Part shown: piece by piece, positions 34,603 through 43,941 of the stretch | Position numbering within the stretch: the stretch's first letter is position 1 | Layout: each line of letters begins with the position of its first letter | Assembly: GCF_001440405.1 (NCBI RefSeq) | Contig: NZ_LLXX01000067.1 | Span: 84,575-148,574, forward strand | DNA: 64,000 nucleotides | DNA from: Bradyrhizobium valentinum | Lineage (GTDB): Bacteria; Pseudomonadota; Alphaproteobacteria; Rhizobiales; Xanthobacteraceae | Direction: 5' to 3' | Made by a program: the position numbers and the translations under genes | Notes under the pieces: model-generated | Databases searched by the model: none | Told to the model about the DNA's origin: nothing | Seen by the model: the letters and a program-made list of their open reading frames with translations, nothing else

Positions 34603-35361
34603 TCACTTCGCGCCGGAACCGCCTTGAACCTGCGAGGCGCCCTTCTTCAGTTCGATATTCAGATCGCTCGCCTTCCCCGCCGCAACGGTCACCGTCTGTT
34701 CGTTCGGGCCGGTGAAGGGTTGGTACGCCACCAGCTTGTAGGTTCCGGCGGGAACGTCAGAGATGGTGAACTTTCCGTCGGCGCCGGTGACGGCGTAGTA
34801 GGGATTGTCGGCGACATAGATAAACGCTTCCATCCAGCCATGCGCGTCACAGTCGATGCGCACCTCGCCCGGCCGCGGCAATTCGACGGGAATTCGCTGA
34901 CCCTGGTTGGGCAGGGCGAGGTTGAACACGGTGCGCTTGCCGTAATAGCCGTGCGTGTTGTGGAGCATCGGATCGCTATTGACGACGTCCAGCCCGCCCA
35001 CGCGTATCACCTGAATGCTAGGTTCGAATTTGCACTTCTTGTTATCGATTTCCGGCTTCTTGGCGTCCGCCGGCCAGGCTTTTCCTTTCGCGATATCGGT
35101 CAGATACACGACGGCGTTCTGTACGCTCTTGTCCGGCCCGACCTGAATGAGCGTCTCCTCGTAGGGACCGCCGCACACCTCGATGTCCTTGGTCGGAATG
35201 ACCTTGCGGGTGCCGGGGGTTCCGTTAAACACGATCTTGCCGGTGATCGATCCGCCGCCGGCGACCGGGCCAACTTCGTATGCTAGCGCCGGGAGCGGCG
35301 TTGCGACCGCCGCGACCATCGACGACACCCCGATCAGCCACTTCATGGCTAAGCCAGTCAT
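34603..35361 (-). CDS. Periplasmic cupredoxin-like protein with a carboxypeptidase-regulatory-like domain
   Basis: A 252-residue protein with a Sec signal (cleavage near LAYE, residue 27). Possible type 1 copper ligands are His134 or His137 (LHNTHGYY), Cys171, His174 and Met177 (CDAHGWM). A C-terminal beta-sandwich domain (VTGADGKFTISDVPAGTYKL) is of the CarboxypepD_reg type. AAGGAG precedes ATG 35361. As first gene of the oxidase operon and next to SCO1, it may move electrons or copper. Copper binding is inferred. Confidence 0.78.
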   Translation of the reverse strand: MTGLAMKWLIGVSSMVAAVATPLPALAYEVGPVAGGGSITGKIVFNGTPGTRKVIPTKDIEVCGGPYEETLIQVGPDKSVQNAVVYLTDIAKGKAWPADAKKPEIDNKKCKFEPSIQVIRVGGLDVVNSDPMLHNTHGYYGKRTVFNLALPNQGQRIPVELPRPGEVRIDCDAHGWMEAFIYVADNPYYAVTGADGKFTISDVPAGTYKLVAYQPFTGPNEQTVTVAAGKASDLNIELKKGASQVQGGSGAK

Positions 35362-35575
35362 CGCAGTACGCTCCTTGATCTTTGGTCTTTGATGTCCGCA
35401 GGAAAATTCGTCGAGAGCTAACCGCCATTTGCAGGGGCTAGGAAAATCAGAACTGCTTTGCGAGACCTTAAGCAAAGCTTATGAAGCCTGAGGACAAAAA
35501 TCGTCTAAGAAATACCCGCTGAAACGGGAGGAAAGTTTGTGGCGGCTAAGCACCGCCGCAGCGGGGAGGCATTTG

Positions 35576-36181
35576 ATGCGTCGCCGTCCCATATTTTCGA
35601 ACCTCGGACGGGCAATCCCTTTCGGCATTGCTGTCGCGACCGCGTTGGTGTTGAGCCAACCGCTCGTGCGCGCAGCCAACTCGCCGGTGACGATCGGCGG
35701 CCCGTTCACACTCACCTCACCTGACGGCACGCCAGTCACCGAGCAGACCTACCGTGGCAAATGGCTTCTGGTTTATTTCGGCTTCACTTCGTGCCCCGAT
35801 AGCTGCCCGACGGCGCTCCTCGAGATTGCCGCCGCGCTCACAAGGCTCGGCCCCCAGGCCGACAAGCTACAACCGCTGTTCATTACGGTCGATCCGCTGC
35901 GCGACACGGCGGCCGTAATGGGGAACTACACCCAGTCATTTGATTCGAGGATCGTCGGACTAACTGGCACGCCGCAACAGATCGCTGCCGTCGCCCAGGA
36001 TTATGGGGTCTACTACGCACCCCGTCAGAACGGGCCAGGCGCCGATGACTACGTCATGGACCACAGCACCTATCTCTACCTGATGGACGCTGAAGGCAAA
36101 TTCGTGCGCGGCTTTGACGCCGACACCCCAGGCGAGCGCATTGCCGAGGCGGTGCGCGGCGCCATGGCAAAGGCTCGCTAG
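35576..36181 (+). CDS. SCO1/SenC copper chaperone
   Basis: A 201-residue membrane-anchored thioredoxin-fold protein. An N-terminal helix (residues 12-33) is followed by the copper-binding CPDSC (Cys73, Cys77), with the third ligand His163 in VMDHSTYLY. VYFGFTSCPDSCP and ITVDPLRDT are SCO hallmarks. It delivers copper to haem-copper oxidases. GGGGAGG precedes ATG 35576; an upstream start at 35537 is weaker. It diverges from the oxidase operon and probably matures that oxidase. Confidence 0.92.
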   Translation: MRRRPIFSNLGRAIPFGIAVATALVLSQPLVRAANSPVTIGGPFTLTSPDGTPVTEQTYRGKWLLVYFGFTSCPDSCPTALLEIAAALTRLGPQADKLQPLFITVDPLRDTAAVMGNYTQSFDSRIVGLTGTPQQIAAVAQDYGVYYAPRQNGPGADDYVMDHSTYLYLMDAEGKFVRGFDADTPGERIAEAVRGAMAKAR

Positions 36182-36311
36182 AATGCAAGTCATCGCGGAC
36201 GATCAACGCAGTGAGAGCGCGCCCTAATCAAGCGTCGCAGAAAATCGTAGGAAAGCGGCCAAGATCGTAGCACTTGGTTGCGGGGAGAGTCACGAACCCC
36301 CGACGGCGCAT

Positions 36312-36463
36312 TGCTCACGCTGGGCGTCGCCAGATTTTCTTTGATCTCCCGGCGCACACATCGTGCATACGCCGCCACCTAACACATTGAAAGAATTGAG
36401 CTCCCGCTCCAATCCATCGTGGGCGCGAGGGAGAAGCGATAGTCTTGATACTTCAATACTTTA
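36312..36463. repeat. Interspersed repeat, head plus tail, copy 4
   Basis: The head starts with GATTTTCTTTGATCTCCCGG at 36333 and runs through GCGCACACATCGTGCATACG. The tail CTCCCGCTCCAATCCATCGT begins at 36401 and includes AGCGATAGTCTTGATACTTC. The rest of 36182-36721 has no recognisable gene; it also holds the leader of the LysR gene at 36722. Confidence 0.65.
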
Positions 36464-36721
36464 CCTTATGTTTTTAATGTGATGGACCACGAACGTGCGC
36501 ACCGCCCAAACTAGCCGAAATTGCACAGGCTTGTACCCCGGTTTGACCGCTCGGCGCACGCGGCGGCGGCCAACCGATTGAAATTCTCGTTGCATCGGGG
36601 CTGCGGAAAATCCCACGCCGGTCGCGGACGCCACGCCTCTTTTATTGGCGCCGGCGCCGTACTCACGTTTCCGAGCACGAAAATTGCATGGTACCACTTT
36701 GCCTGCACAGCGAGCAACATC

Positions 36722-37840
36722 ATGAACCTGATCAATTTGGACATCCGCATGCTGCGCTCGCTGATGTCGGTCGTCGAAACTGGCAGCATCACCGAGACCG
36801 CGCGGCGGCTTGGTCGTACCCAACCTGCGATTACCCTTCAGCTGCAGCGCTTGGAGGAGCTCACTGGAAAAGCGATCTTCGTCCACGAGGGCCGCCGGTT
36901 GTTTCTGACGGCGGAAGGCGAGACAGTTCTGAGTTACGCGCGATCGATCGTCGGATTTCACGACGAAATGTTGTCGCAACTCGCTTCTCCGGACATCGAA
37001 GGTCACGTCGTGCTCGGCACCCCCGACCTCTATGCCGCCTTCATGCTCCCCTCGATCCTGAGGATTTTCCGCAAAGCCTTTCCGCGCGTTCAGCTGGAGC
37101 TGAACTGCTCCCTCTCGACACCTCTTGTCGGATGCGTGAAGCGCGGCGAGGTCGATATCGCGCTGGTGACGCGCATGAACGACTTCACCGGCGGACAGGT
37201 GGTGCGGCAGGAGCAATTGATCTGGATGACCGGGGAGCAATCCACGGCACATAACGAAAAGCCGATCCCCCTGGCGCTGCTGCCGCCGGGCAATATCTTT
37301 CGCGATCATGCGATCGAGCGGCTGGAAGCCTCAAGGCTCCGATGGCGCATTGCCTGCGTCAGTCCGAGCGTCGGTGGTTTGCAGGCCGCCGCTTTCGCCG
37401 GCATGGCGGTCACCGTCCTCGGTCGCTCCGCGCTGGTGCGCAACATGCGGGAGATCGGTGCCAGCGAGGGGCTGCCGCCGCTGCCGAAGGTCGATCTTCT
37501 GCTGTATAAATCGCCGACCGCGACATCAAAGGCCGCGAGCGCCCTGCACGACTATCTCGCGCACTATCTCAATCTCGATGACGAACTCCTGCTGGGCAAG
37601 GAGCTACCTTTGTCCACCGTTGACAGCGACGAACCCTGGTCAGGACATGCGGGGGCGAAACCGGCTCCAGGGCCGCGCGCACTCGAACGCGGCAGCGATA
37701 CGCACAATCAAGCCCTCGTCGAGCCACGGCGCAATAATCTGAAGCCCGATCGGAAGCCCATCGGCGTCGAAGCCACAGGGAATCGTGGCAGCCGGCAACC
37801 CGGTCAGATTTATCGGCCAAGAGAACGGCGACCAACCTAG
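36722..37840 (+). CDS. LysR-family regulator with an extended C-terminus
   Basis: A 372-residue LysR protein. The helix-turn-helix reads GSITETARRLGRTQPAITLQ near residues 20-40, and a normal effector domain ends near residue 305. About 65 further residues (GAKPAPGPRALERGS onward) come from sequence antisense to the amidase, so the two genes overlap by 201 bases tail to tail. An upstream in-frame start at 36521 lacks a ribosome site; the one before 36722 is weak too. It likely regulates the convergent transport-hydroxylase operon. Confidence 0.85.
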   Translation: MNLINLDIRMLRSLMSVVETGSITETARRLGRTQPAITLQLQRLEELTGKAIFVHEGRRLFLTAEGETVLSYARSIVGFHDEMLSQLASPDIEGHVVLGTPDLYAAFMLPSILRIFRKAFPRVQLELNCSLSTPLVGCVKRGEVDIALVTRMNDFTGGQVVRQEQLIWMTGEQSTAHNEKPIPLALLPPGNIFRDHAIERLEASRLRWRIACVSPSVGGLQAAAFAGMAVTVLGRSALVRNMREIGASEGLPPLPKVDLLLYKSPTATSKAASALHDYLAHYLNLDDELLLGKELPLSTVDSDEPWSGHAGAKPAPGPRALERGSDTHNQALVEPRRNNLKPDRKPIGVEATGNRGSRQPGQIYRPRERRPT

Positions 37841-39109
37841 ATGTCGGTCGACGGTGACACCGTCGATTTCGTCGACGCCCAGGGCGCCCGCAGGAAACGC
37901 CGTCACCGCAACCGTTGGGGTGACGATCGCATCGACCTTCCCGAATATTTCCAGGAACGACATGCGCAGGCTGTTTCGACGATAGCCGGCCTCGACATAT
38001 TCGATGCCGCTGTAGGAAGCGCCCTTCGCGACCACGTCACGGTAGTCGCTGTCGGAGGCCATCAGCGCATTGGCACCGCGGGCCGCGACGGCTGCCGCCT
38101 GCTCGGTATAGGCGATCGGCTTCAGTATCCGTTCGAGCATGTCAGGTTCAAATTGAACGCAGTCGGGAACGATTCTGGCGCCGAGTGAACCGAGCGTCTC
38201 AACCGCCGACCGAAATGCTGTGCGAATATCAGGCGCCACCGCCGCATAGCCGAAGTCGGCACTGCTGCCAATCCTGATCCCGTCGAGCTTCGCCGGTGTC
38301 GCGTCAAAGCTACGCGCCGGCACCGGCAGACTGGCGGCATCGCGCAGATCGTGGATCGCAACCGCTTCCAGAAGAAGGGCGGCGTCGGCAACCGTGCGCG
38401 CGATTGGGCCGGTATGCGCCAGCGACGCCCACGACGGCGGCGAAAAGCCGGGCGATCTCGGGACCAGTCCGAAGGTCGGCTTGATACCGACCACGCCACA
38501 GAACGCGGACGGGACGCGGATCGAGCCGACACCATCAGTCCCGATCGCAAGCGGGCCACATCCGGCGGCAATCGAAGCCGCGGCACCGCCGCTCGATCCG
38601 CCGCTGGTCCGATCGCGGTTCCAGGGGTTGCGGGTGACACCGGACACCGGGCTGTCGGCGGTCAATTTGTAACCGGACTCGCAGGTGGTAGTCTTGCAGG
38701 TGACGATCGCGCCCGCCGATTTGAGCGCCGAAACCACCGCCGCATCGACATTCGGCACCAGATCCTTGTTGGCGGGCGCGCCGCCCAGCGCTGGTAGCCC
38801 GGCGACGTAGACGAGATCCTTGATGCTGACGGGCACTCCGGTCAATTTGCCCTGCGGTTGTCCTGAGGACCAGGCCACCGTGGCGCGGTCGGCGGCGGCG
38901 CGCGCCTGTTCATATGCCGGCGTCACGACCACATTGCAGGCAGCATTGGTCAGCTCCAGCGCCGATATCACGTCCTCGATGACGTCGCGCGGCGTGAACC
39001 GTCTCGTGCGATACCCCTCCAGCAATTCAACAGCCGCGAGCCTGGCCAATTCATTAGCCTCAATGGCACCGTCGGCGCGGACTCTTCCTGCTTTCACCGC
39101 GCACCTCAC
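37640..39109 (-). CDS. Amidase (amidase-signature family)
   Basis: A 489-residue amidase. The Ser-cisSer-Lys triad is visible: Lys97 in PVSIKDLV, the cis serine in GGSSGGAAASIA (173) and the nucleophile Ser196 in GTDGVGSIRVPS. It hydrolyses an amide to acid and ammonia in the cytoplasm. The start GTG 39109 overlaps the preceding stop (GTGA); a GTG at 39097 is an alternative. It is the last gene of the operon with the molybdenum hydroxylase, so its amide may be the hydroxylated product. Confidence 0.92.
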   Translation of the reverse strand: MRCAVKAGRVRADGAIEANELARLAAVELLEGYRTRRFTPRDVIEDVISALELTNAACNVVVTPAYEQARAAADRATVAWSSGQPQGKLTGVPVSIKDLVYVAGLPALGGAPANKDLVPNVDAAVVSALKSAGAIVTCKTTTCESGYKLTADSPVSGVTRNPWNRDRTSGGSSGGAAASIAAGCGPLAIGTDGVGSIRVPSAFCGVVGIKPTFGLVPRSPGFSPPSWASLAHTGPIARTVADAALLLEAVAIHDLRDAASLPVPARSFDATPAKLDGIRIGSSADFGYAAVAPDIRTAFRSAVETLGSLGARIVPDCVQFEPDMLERILKPIAYTEQAAAVAARGANALMASDSDYRDVVAKGASYSGIEYVEAGYRRNSLRMSFLEIFGKVDAIVTPTVAVTAFPAGALGVDEIDGVTVDRHLGWSPFSWPINLTGLPAATIPCGFDADGLPIGLQIIAPWLDEGLIVRIAAAFECARPWSRFRPRMS

Positions 39110-39909
39110 GATGTTTGAAGGGCTGACTTTACGGCCGCTTTCGCCATGACGGTCACGAGATGCGCGCGATATTCCGCATCCGCGTGGATATCGGAACTCA
39201 GGTTCTCAGCGCCCAGCTTGATCGCTGCGATCGCGTCAGGCGTGAACGTGCGCTCCAGCGCGGCTTCCATGACGGCGACGCGAAACACGCCTGGTCCAGC
39301 CCCGGTTACCGCGACCCGAACCTTTCCGGCTTTCTTCGCCACACACACACCGACCACCGCATAGCGCGACGCCGGCGATTTGAACTTGGCATAGCCTCCT
39401 GCGGAAGGCACCGGGAAGCGCACGGCCGTGATGATCTCGCCCGGCTCAAGTGCCGTTTCGAACAGTCCCCGGAAGAACGCGACGGCGGCGATCTCCCGGC
39501 GGTCGGTCACAACCGTCGCATCGAGCGCGAGCACCGCGGCAGGATAATCGGCGGAAGGATCGTTATTGGCGACCGAGCCGCCGATCGTGCCACGGTTGCG
39601 AACCGCGGGATCGCCGATTCCGGCTGCGAGGCTGGCAAGCAGCGGTATCTTGCTGCGGACCAGCTCCGACTCCGCGACATCGACATGGCGGGTCATCGCA
39701 CCGACTGTCAGGACGTCGGCTTGAGCCGAAATCCCGTGTAGCTGCGGGATATTCGACAGGTCGATCAACGCGGCCGGCGCCGCAAGCCGCTGCTTGATGG
39801 TCGGCAGCAACGTCATCCCGCCGGCCAGCGGCATGCTGTCAGCAACGCCGCCAAGCAGCGCCGACATTTCATAAAGGGTGGTCGGCCTATGAAACGCAAA
39901 TGACCTCAT
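39106..39909 (-). CDS. FAD-binding medium subunit of a molybdenum hydroxylase (CoxM-like)
   Basis: A 267-residue subunit of the xanthine dehydrogenase family. The FAD-binding motifs are LAGGMTLLPTIKQRL near residue 28 and NRGTIGGSVANNDPSADYPA near residue 105. It moves electrons between the 2Fe-2S subunit and FAD. It starts 12 bases after the large subunit and overlaps the amidase by four bases. Length is slightly short of typical CoxM, which is acceptable. Confidence 0.92.
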   Translation of the reverse strand: MRSFAFHRPTTLYEMSALLGGVADSMPLAGGMTLLPTIKQRLAAPAALIDLSNIPQLHGISAQADVLTVGAMTRHVDVAESELVRSKIPLLASLAAGIGDPAVRNRGTIGGSVANNDPSADYPAAVLALDATVVTDRREIAAVAFFRGLFETALEPGEIITAVRFPVPSAGGYAKFKSPASRYAVVGVCVAKKAGKVRVAVTGAGPGVFRVAVMEAALERTFTPDAIAAIKLGAENLSSDIHADAEYRAHLVTVMAKAAVKSALQTS

Positions 39910-39921
39910 TTTCGCCTCCTC

Positions 39922-42309
39922 CTACTCTGCGGCGCGCGGCATCGTGGCGTCCTGAATGACCCGCCAGATCCGGTTCGGCGTCGCCGGCATGTCGACGTGA
40001 AGAACGCCGAGATGGGACAGCGCGTCGACGACGGAGTTGATAACGGCTGCAGGCGATCCGATGGTGCCGACCTCGCCACATCCTTTCACGCCCATCGGCG
40101 TGTGCGTACAAAGCGTGGAATGGGTCTTGATCGTCATATTCGGCAGGTGATCGGCGCGCGGCATGGTGTAATCCATAAACGACCCCGACAGCAGTTGTCC
40201 CGAGACGTCGTCATAGACGGCGTTTTCATACAAAGCCTGGCCCACGCCCTGAACGATGCCGCCATGCAACTGTCCTTCGACAATCATCGGGTTGATGACG
40301 GTGCCGACGTCGTCGACCGCGGTGTATTTCTCCAGCGTAACGATCCCCGTCTCGGGATCGATTTCAACTTCGGCGATGTGACAGCCGCCCGGATAGGTGA
40401 AATTGACCGGATCGTAATAGGCCTGTTCCTCCAGTCCAGGCTCGAGGATTTCAAGCGGATAGTCGTGCGGCACATAGGCAGCGCCTGCGATTTCCTGGAA
40501 TGTCTTGCTGCGGTCAGTACCCGCAACCGAAAAGACCCCGGCCTCGAACTGAATATCGTGCTCGCTTGCCTCGAGCAGGTGCGCCGCGATCTTCTTGCCC
40601 TTCAGGACCACTTTATCGCTCGCCTTCGAGAGCGCGGCGCCGCCGACGACCAGCGATCGCGAGCCGTAGGTGCCCATGCCGAACTGCACACGGTCGGTAT
40701 CGCCGAACACGATGTCGACGTTATCGAAGGCGACACCGAGCTTCTCCGACACGATCTGCGCGAAGGTGGTTTCGTGCCCCTGCCCGTGATTGTGGGTACC
40801 GATCAGCACCGTCACCTGCCCGGTCGGATGCACCCGGACAGTGGCGCTTTCGTAGAGGCCGCCGCGGGCGCCGAGGCGCCCGGCAAAGCGCGACGGCGCG
40901 AGGCCGCAGGCTTCGACATAGGTCGAATAGCCGAGGCCGCGGAACTTGCCGTCACGTTCCGACGCCGCCTTGCGTTGCGCGAAGCCTGCGACATCCGCTT
41001 CTGCAAGCGCGCCCTCGAGGCAGCCCATCGGATCGCCGGAATCATATTCGACGAGCACCGGCGTCTGATACGGATAGGATTCCTTGGCAATGATATTGCG
41101 ACGGCGCAGTTCGACGCGATCGATACCCATTTCTTTGGCCGCCACATCCACCAGCCGTTCGACCACGAACGTCGCTTCCGGCCGCCCGGCGCCCCGATAA
41201 GCATCGACCGGCACCGTGTTAGTGAAGATAACCTTCACGTTGCAATAGATCGCAGGGGTCGTGTAGACGCCGCTCAACAATGGACCATAGAGATTGGTTG
41301 GGATGTTGGGGCCGAAGGTGGAGAGATAGCCACCCATATTGGCCAATGTGACGACCTTCAGCGCGAGGAATTTTCCATTCTGGTCCAGCGCCAGTTCGGC
41401 CTCGGTGACGTGATCCCGGCCGTGCCGGTCCGAGATGAAGCCCTCGGAACGGTCCGCCACCCACTTGATGGGGCGGCCGACCCGCTTCGCCGCCCAGGTG
41501 ATCACCGCTTCCTCGCCGTAGTGGAATTGCTTGACGCCGAAGCCGCCGCCCACGTCGGGCGCCACCACGCGCATTTTCTGCTCGGGAATCTTGAGCACCA
41601 GGGCGCTCATCAAGAATCGCACCACATGCGGAAACTGGCTCGTGGTCCACAGCGTATAATGGCCGGTCCCGCCATTATACTCGGCGACTGCCGCGCGCGG
41701 CTCCATCGGATTGCCGATCAGCCGATTGTTGACGAGGCTGAGACGCGCCACATGCGCGGCCTTCTTGAACGCCGTCGCGACGGCGACCTTGTCGCCGAGC
41801 TCCCAGTCGCAGCAGAGATTGTTCGGCACGTCGTCGAACAGTTGCGGCGCGCCCGGACGAACGGCCTCGAGCACGCCGACGACGGACGGCAGCACTTCAT
41901 AATCGATTACCACCGCTTCTGCGGCCGCGCGCGCGAGCTCCAGCGTATCGGCAATCACAAAGGCGACCATGTCGCCGACGAAGCGCACCTTGCCCTGCGC
42001 CAGCATCGGGAACGGCGGCTCCTTCATCGGCAGGCCATCCGAGCCATGAATACCCCAGCCGCAAGGCAGCGAGCCAAGCCCGTCGGCTGCGACGTCGTCA
42101 CCGGTCAGCACGGCTTGGATGCCCGGCAACGCCAGCGCGGGCGCCTTGTCGATGCCACGGATCACCGCGTGGCTATGCTGAGAGCGAATGAACACGCCGA
42201 ACGTCATGTCGACCCGCTTGATGTCGGCGACGTAATTGCCCCGGCCGGTCAGAAAGCGGAAGTCTTCCTTGCGGCGCGGTGCAGCGCCAATCCCGATCAC
42301 GTTCGACAT
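39922..42309 (-). CDS. Molybdopterin-binding large subunit of a xanthine dehydrogenase-family hydroxylase (form II CoxL type)
   Basis: A 795-residue catalytic subunit with Mo-pterin cytosine dinucleotide cofactor. The active-site loop reads AYRGAGR, as in form II CoxL, not AYxCSFR of true CO dehydrogenase, so CO oxidation is unlikely. [14 protein letters not shown] and [17 protein letters not shown], the latter with the base-catalyst Glu, are family motifs. ATG 42309 follows GGAG, two bases after the small subunit. It should hydroxylate an aldehyde or N-heterocycle using water. Confidence 0.93.
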   Translation of the reverse strand: MSNVIGIGAAPRRKEDFRFLTGRGNYVADIKRVDMTFGVFIRSQHSHAVIRGIDKAPALALPGIQAVLTGDDVAADGLGSLPCGWGIHGSDGLPMKEPPFPMLAQGKVRFVGDMVAFVIADTLELARAAAEAVVIDYEVLPSVVGVLEAVRPGAPQLFDDVPNNLCCDWELGDKVAVATAFKKAAHVARLSLVNNRLIGNPMEPRAAVAEYNGGTGHYTLWTTSQFPHVVRFLMSALVLKIPEQKMRVVAPDVGGGFGVKQFHYGEEAVITWAAKRVGRPIKWVADRSEGFISDRHGRDHVTEAELALDQNGKFLALKVVTLANMGGYLSTFGPNIPTNLYGPLLSGVYTTPAIYCNVKVIFTNTVPVDAYRGAGRPEATFVVERLVDVAAKEMGIDRVELRRRNIIAKESYPYQTPVLVEYDSGDPMGCLEGALAEADVAGFAQRKAASERDGKFRGLGYSTYVEACGLAPSRFAGRLGARGGLYESATVRVHPTGQVTVLIGTHNHGQGHETTFAQIVSEKLGVAFDNVDIVFGDTDRVQFGMGTYGSRSLVVGGAALSKASDKVVLKGKKIAAHLLEASEHDIQFEAGVFSVAGTDRSKTFQEIAGAAYVPHDYPLEILEPGLEEQAYYDPVNFTYPGGCHIAEVEIDPETGIVTLEKYTAVDDVGTVINPMIVEGQLHGGIVQGVGQALYENAVYDDVSGQLLSGSFMDYTMPRADHLPNMTIKTHSTLCTHTPMGVKGCGEVGTIGSPAAVINSVVDALSHLGVLHVDMPATPNRIWRVIQDATMPRAAE

Positions 42310-42311
42310 GA

Positions 42312-42800
42312 CTATTCTCCGCTTCCCGGCGCATGCATGGCTGCTGCACCGGCCAGCACTGACGCCACGATGTTCTGATAGCCGGTACACCGGCAGATAT
42401 TACCCTCGAGGCCGCGGCGGACCTCGGCTTCGGTGGGCGTCGGATTGTTCGTCGCCAGCGCCACCGCTGTCATCACCATGCCCGGGGTACAAAAGCCACA
42501 TTGCAGGCCGTGATTTTGATGAAACGCTTCCTGCATCGGGTGCAGCGCGTTGGAACCACCCGGCCCGGACAGGCCTTCGATCGTCGTCAGCGTGCCCCCG
42601 TCGAGCATCGGCGCGAGCAAGGTGCAGCTCTTGACCGCCTCACCATCGAACAGCACGACACAGGCACCGCACTGGCTGGTATCGCACCCGACATGGGTCC
42701 CCGTCAGGTTCAGGTTCTCGCGCAGCAGATCGGCGACCAGCGTCGATGGCTCGATCTCAACCGTCCGCGACCGGCCGTTGAGTGTGAAACTGATTATCAT
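42312..42800 (-). CDS. 2Fe-2S small subunit of the molybdenum hydroxylase (CoxS-like)
   Basis: A 162-residue protein with two 2Fe-2S clusters. The plant-type ferredoxin motif is CDTSQCGAC with a fourth Cys in VKSC, and the C-terminal cluster uses CGFC and CRC (GNICRCTGY). ATG 42800 follows GGGAGG; a longer in-frame start at 42929 would run into the ABC ATPase gene. It accepts electrons from the Mo subunit. Confidence 0.94.
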   Translation of the reverse strand: MIISFTLNGRSRTVEIEPSTLVADLLRENLNLTGTHVGCDTSQCGACVVLFDGEAVKSCTLLAPMLDGGTLTTIEGLSGPGGSNALHPMQEAFHQNHGLQCGFCTPGMVMTAVALATNNPTPTEAEVRRGLEGNICRCTGYQNIVASVLAGAAAMHAPGSGE

Positions 42801-42825
42801 GGGTGACCTCCCGTCATGAACGACA

Positions 42826-43932
42826 TCAGGCGAGAACACGGGCGCGGCCCGCCGACCAGGTGGCCAGCAGGACATCGCCAACATTGAAGGGATCGCGGAA
42901 AAAGATTCGTTCCGGAACGTAGGCGACAAAATCTTCGTCCGGCACCGTGTCGAGCATCACCTTGACGAACGAGCCTTGATATTCGATCGCGGTGACCCGG
43001 CTCGGCAGCGCTGTCGCGCCGTCGTCGGGGCTGCCGGCATCGGCGCGCACCAATTCGATATCGTCGCGCCGCACCGCCAGATCGATGCGATCGCCCACGA
43101 CCACTCGTGCCTCAGTGCCCAACCGGACCTGGATTCCGCTGCGGTTCGGCTGAGAGAGCACGACGAACCTGTCGCCGACCTTCTCGACCTTACCCGAAAG
43201 CACATTCTGCCCGCCCAAAAACTCCGCAACATAGCGATCGCACGGATAGGCATAGACATCGCGTGCCGGCCCCGATTGTTTGATCTTGCCTTTTTCCATC
43301 ACCACGACGATGTCGGCGAGCGCAATCGCCTCGAGCTGAGTGTGAGTGACGTGAATGAAGGTGATCCCGAGCTCGCGCTGCATGCGCCGCAGCTCCTGCC
43401 GCATCTGTACCCGAAGCTGTTCGTCCAATGCAGACAGCGGCTCGTCCAGCAGCAGCACCCGCGGCTCGGTGATCGCCGCGCGCGCGAGCGCGACGCGCTG
43501 CTGCTGGCCGCCCGACAGATTGGCCGGCAAGCGATCCGCCAGCTCAGTCAGGCGCACCTTCTCCATCATCACGTCGGCGGCCTTGTAGCGCTCGGCCTTC
43601 GACTGCCCGCGCACCCGCAGCGCAAATGCGATGTTGTCGCGGACGGTGAGATGCGGAAACAGCGCGTATGACTGGAACATCATCGCGGTGCGCCGCTCGA
43701 CCGGCGCCAGTCCGGCGACATTCCCGCCACCGATCACGATCTCGCCTGCGGTAGGCTCCTCGTGCCCGGCAATCATCCGCAGAATCGTCGTCTTGCCGCA
43801 GCCGGAGGGCCCGAGAAAGCAGCAATAGGCGCCGTCGGGAATCCTGAGATTGACGCCGTCGACCACGTTGGTGACGCCGTCATAGCTCTTGCAGAGACCT
43901 GCCAATTCGATATCGCCGGCGCCTGCGCGCAT
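42826..43932 (-). CDS. ABC transporter ATPase, spermidine/putrescine (PotA) type
   Basis: A 368-residue ATPase. Walker A is GPSGCGKTT, the signature is [14 protein letters not shown], Walker B is VLLLDEPLSALD, and a C-terminal TOBE domain follows (residues ~270-360). It powers the importer whose permeases and binding protein lie upstream. It is separated from the permease by nine bases and from the hydroxylase by 25, so all belong to one transcript. Confidence 0.93.
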   Translation of the reverse strand: MRAGAGDIELAGLCKSYDGVTNVVDGVNLRIPDGAYCCFLGPSGCGKTTILRMIAGHEEPTAGEIVIGGGNVAGLAPVERRTAMMFQSYALFPHLTVRDNIAFALRVRGQSKAERYKAADVMMEKVRLTELADRLPANLSGGQQQRVALARAAITEPRVLLLDEPLSALDEQLRVQMRQELRRMQRELGITFIHVTHTQLEAIALADIVVVMEKGKIKQSGPARDVYAYPCDRYVAEFLGGQNVLSGKVEKVGDRFVVLSQPNRSGIQVRLGTEARVVVGDRIDLAVRRDDIELVRADAGSPDDGATALPSRVTAIEYQGSFVKVMLDTVPDEDFVAYVPERIFFRDPFNVGDVLLATWSAGRARVLA

Positions 43933-43941
43933 TCCAAGACC

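Noticed and set aside
39997..42378. A 793-codon open frame on the + strand
   Set aside because: It is antisense to the molybdenum hydroxylase large subunit, has no family resemblance, and such mirror frames are common in GC-rich coding DNA.
39922..42800. Annotation as aerobic carbon monoxide dehydrogenase
   Set aside because: The active-site loop is AYRGAGR, not the AYxCSFR needed for the Mo-Cu site, so the substrate is probably not CO.
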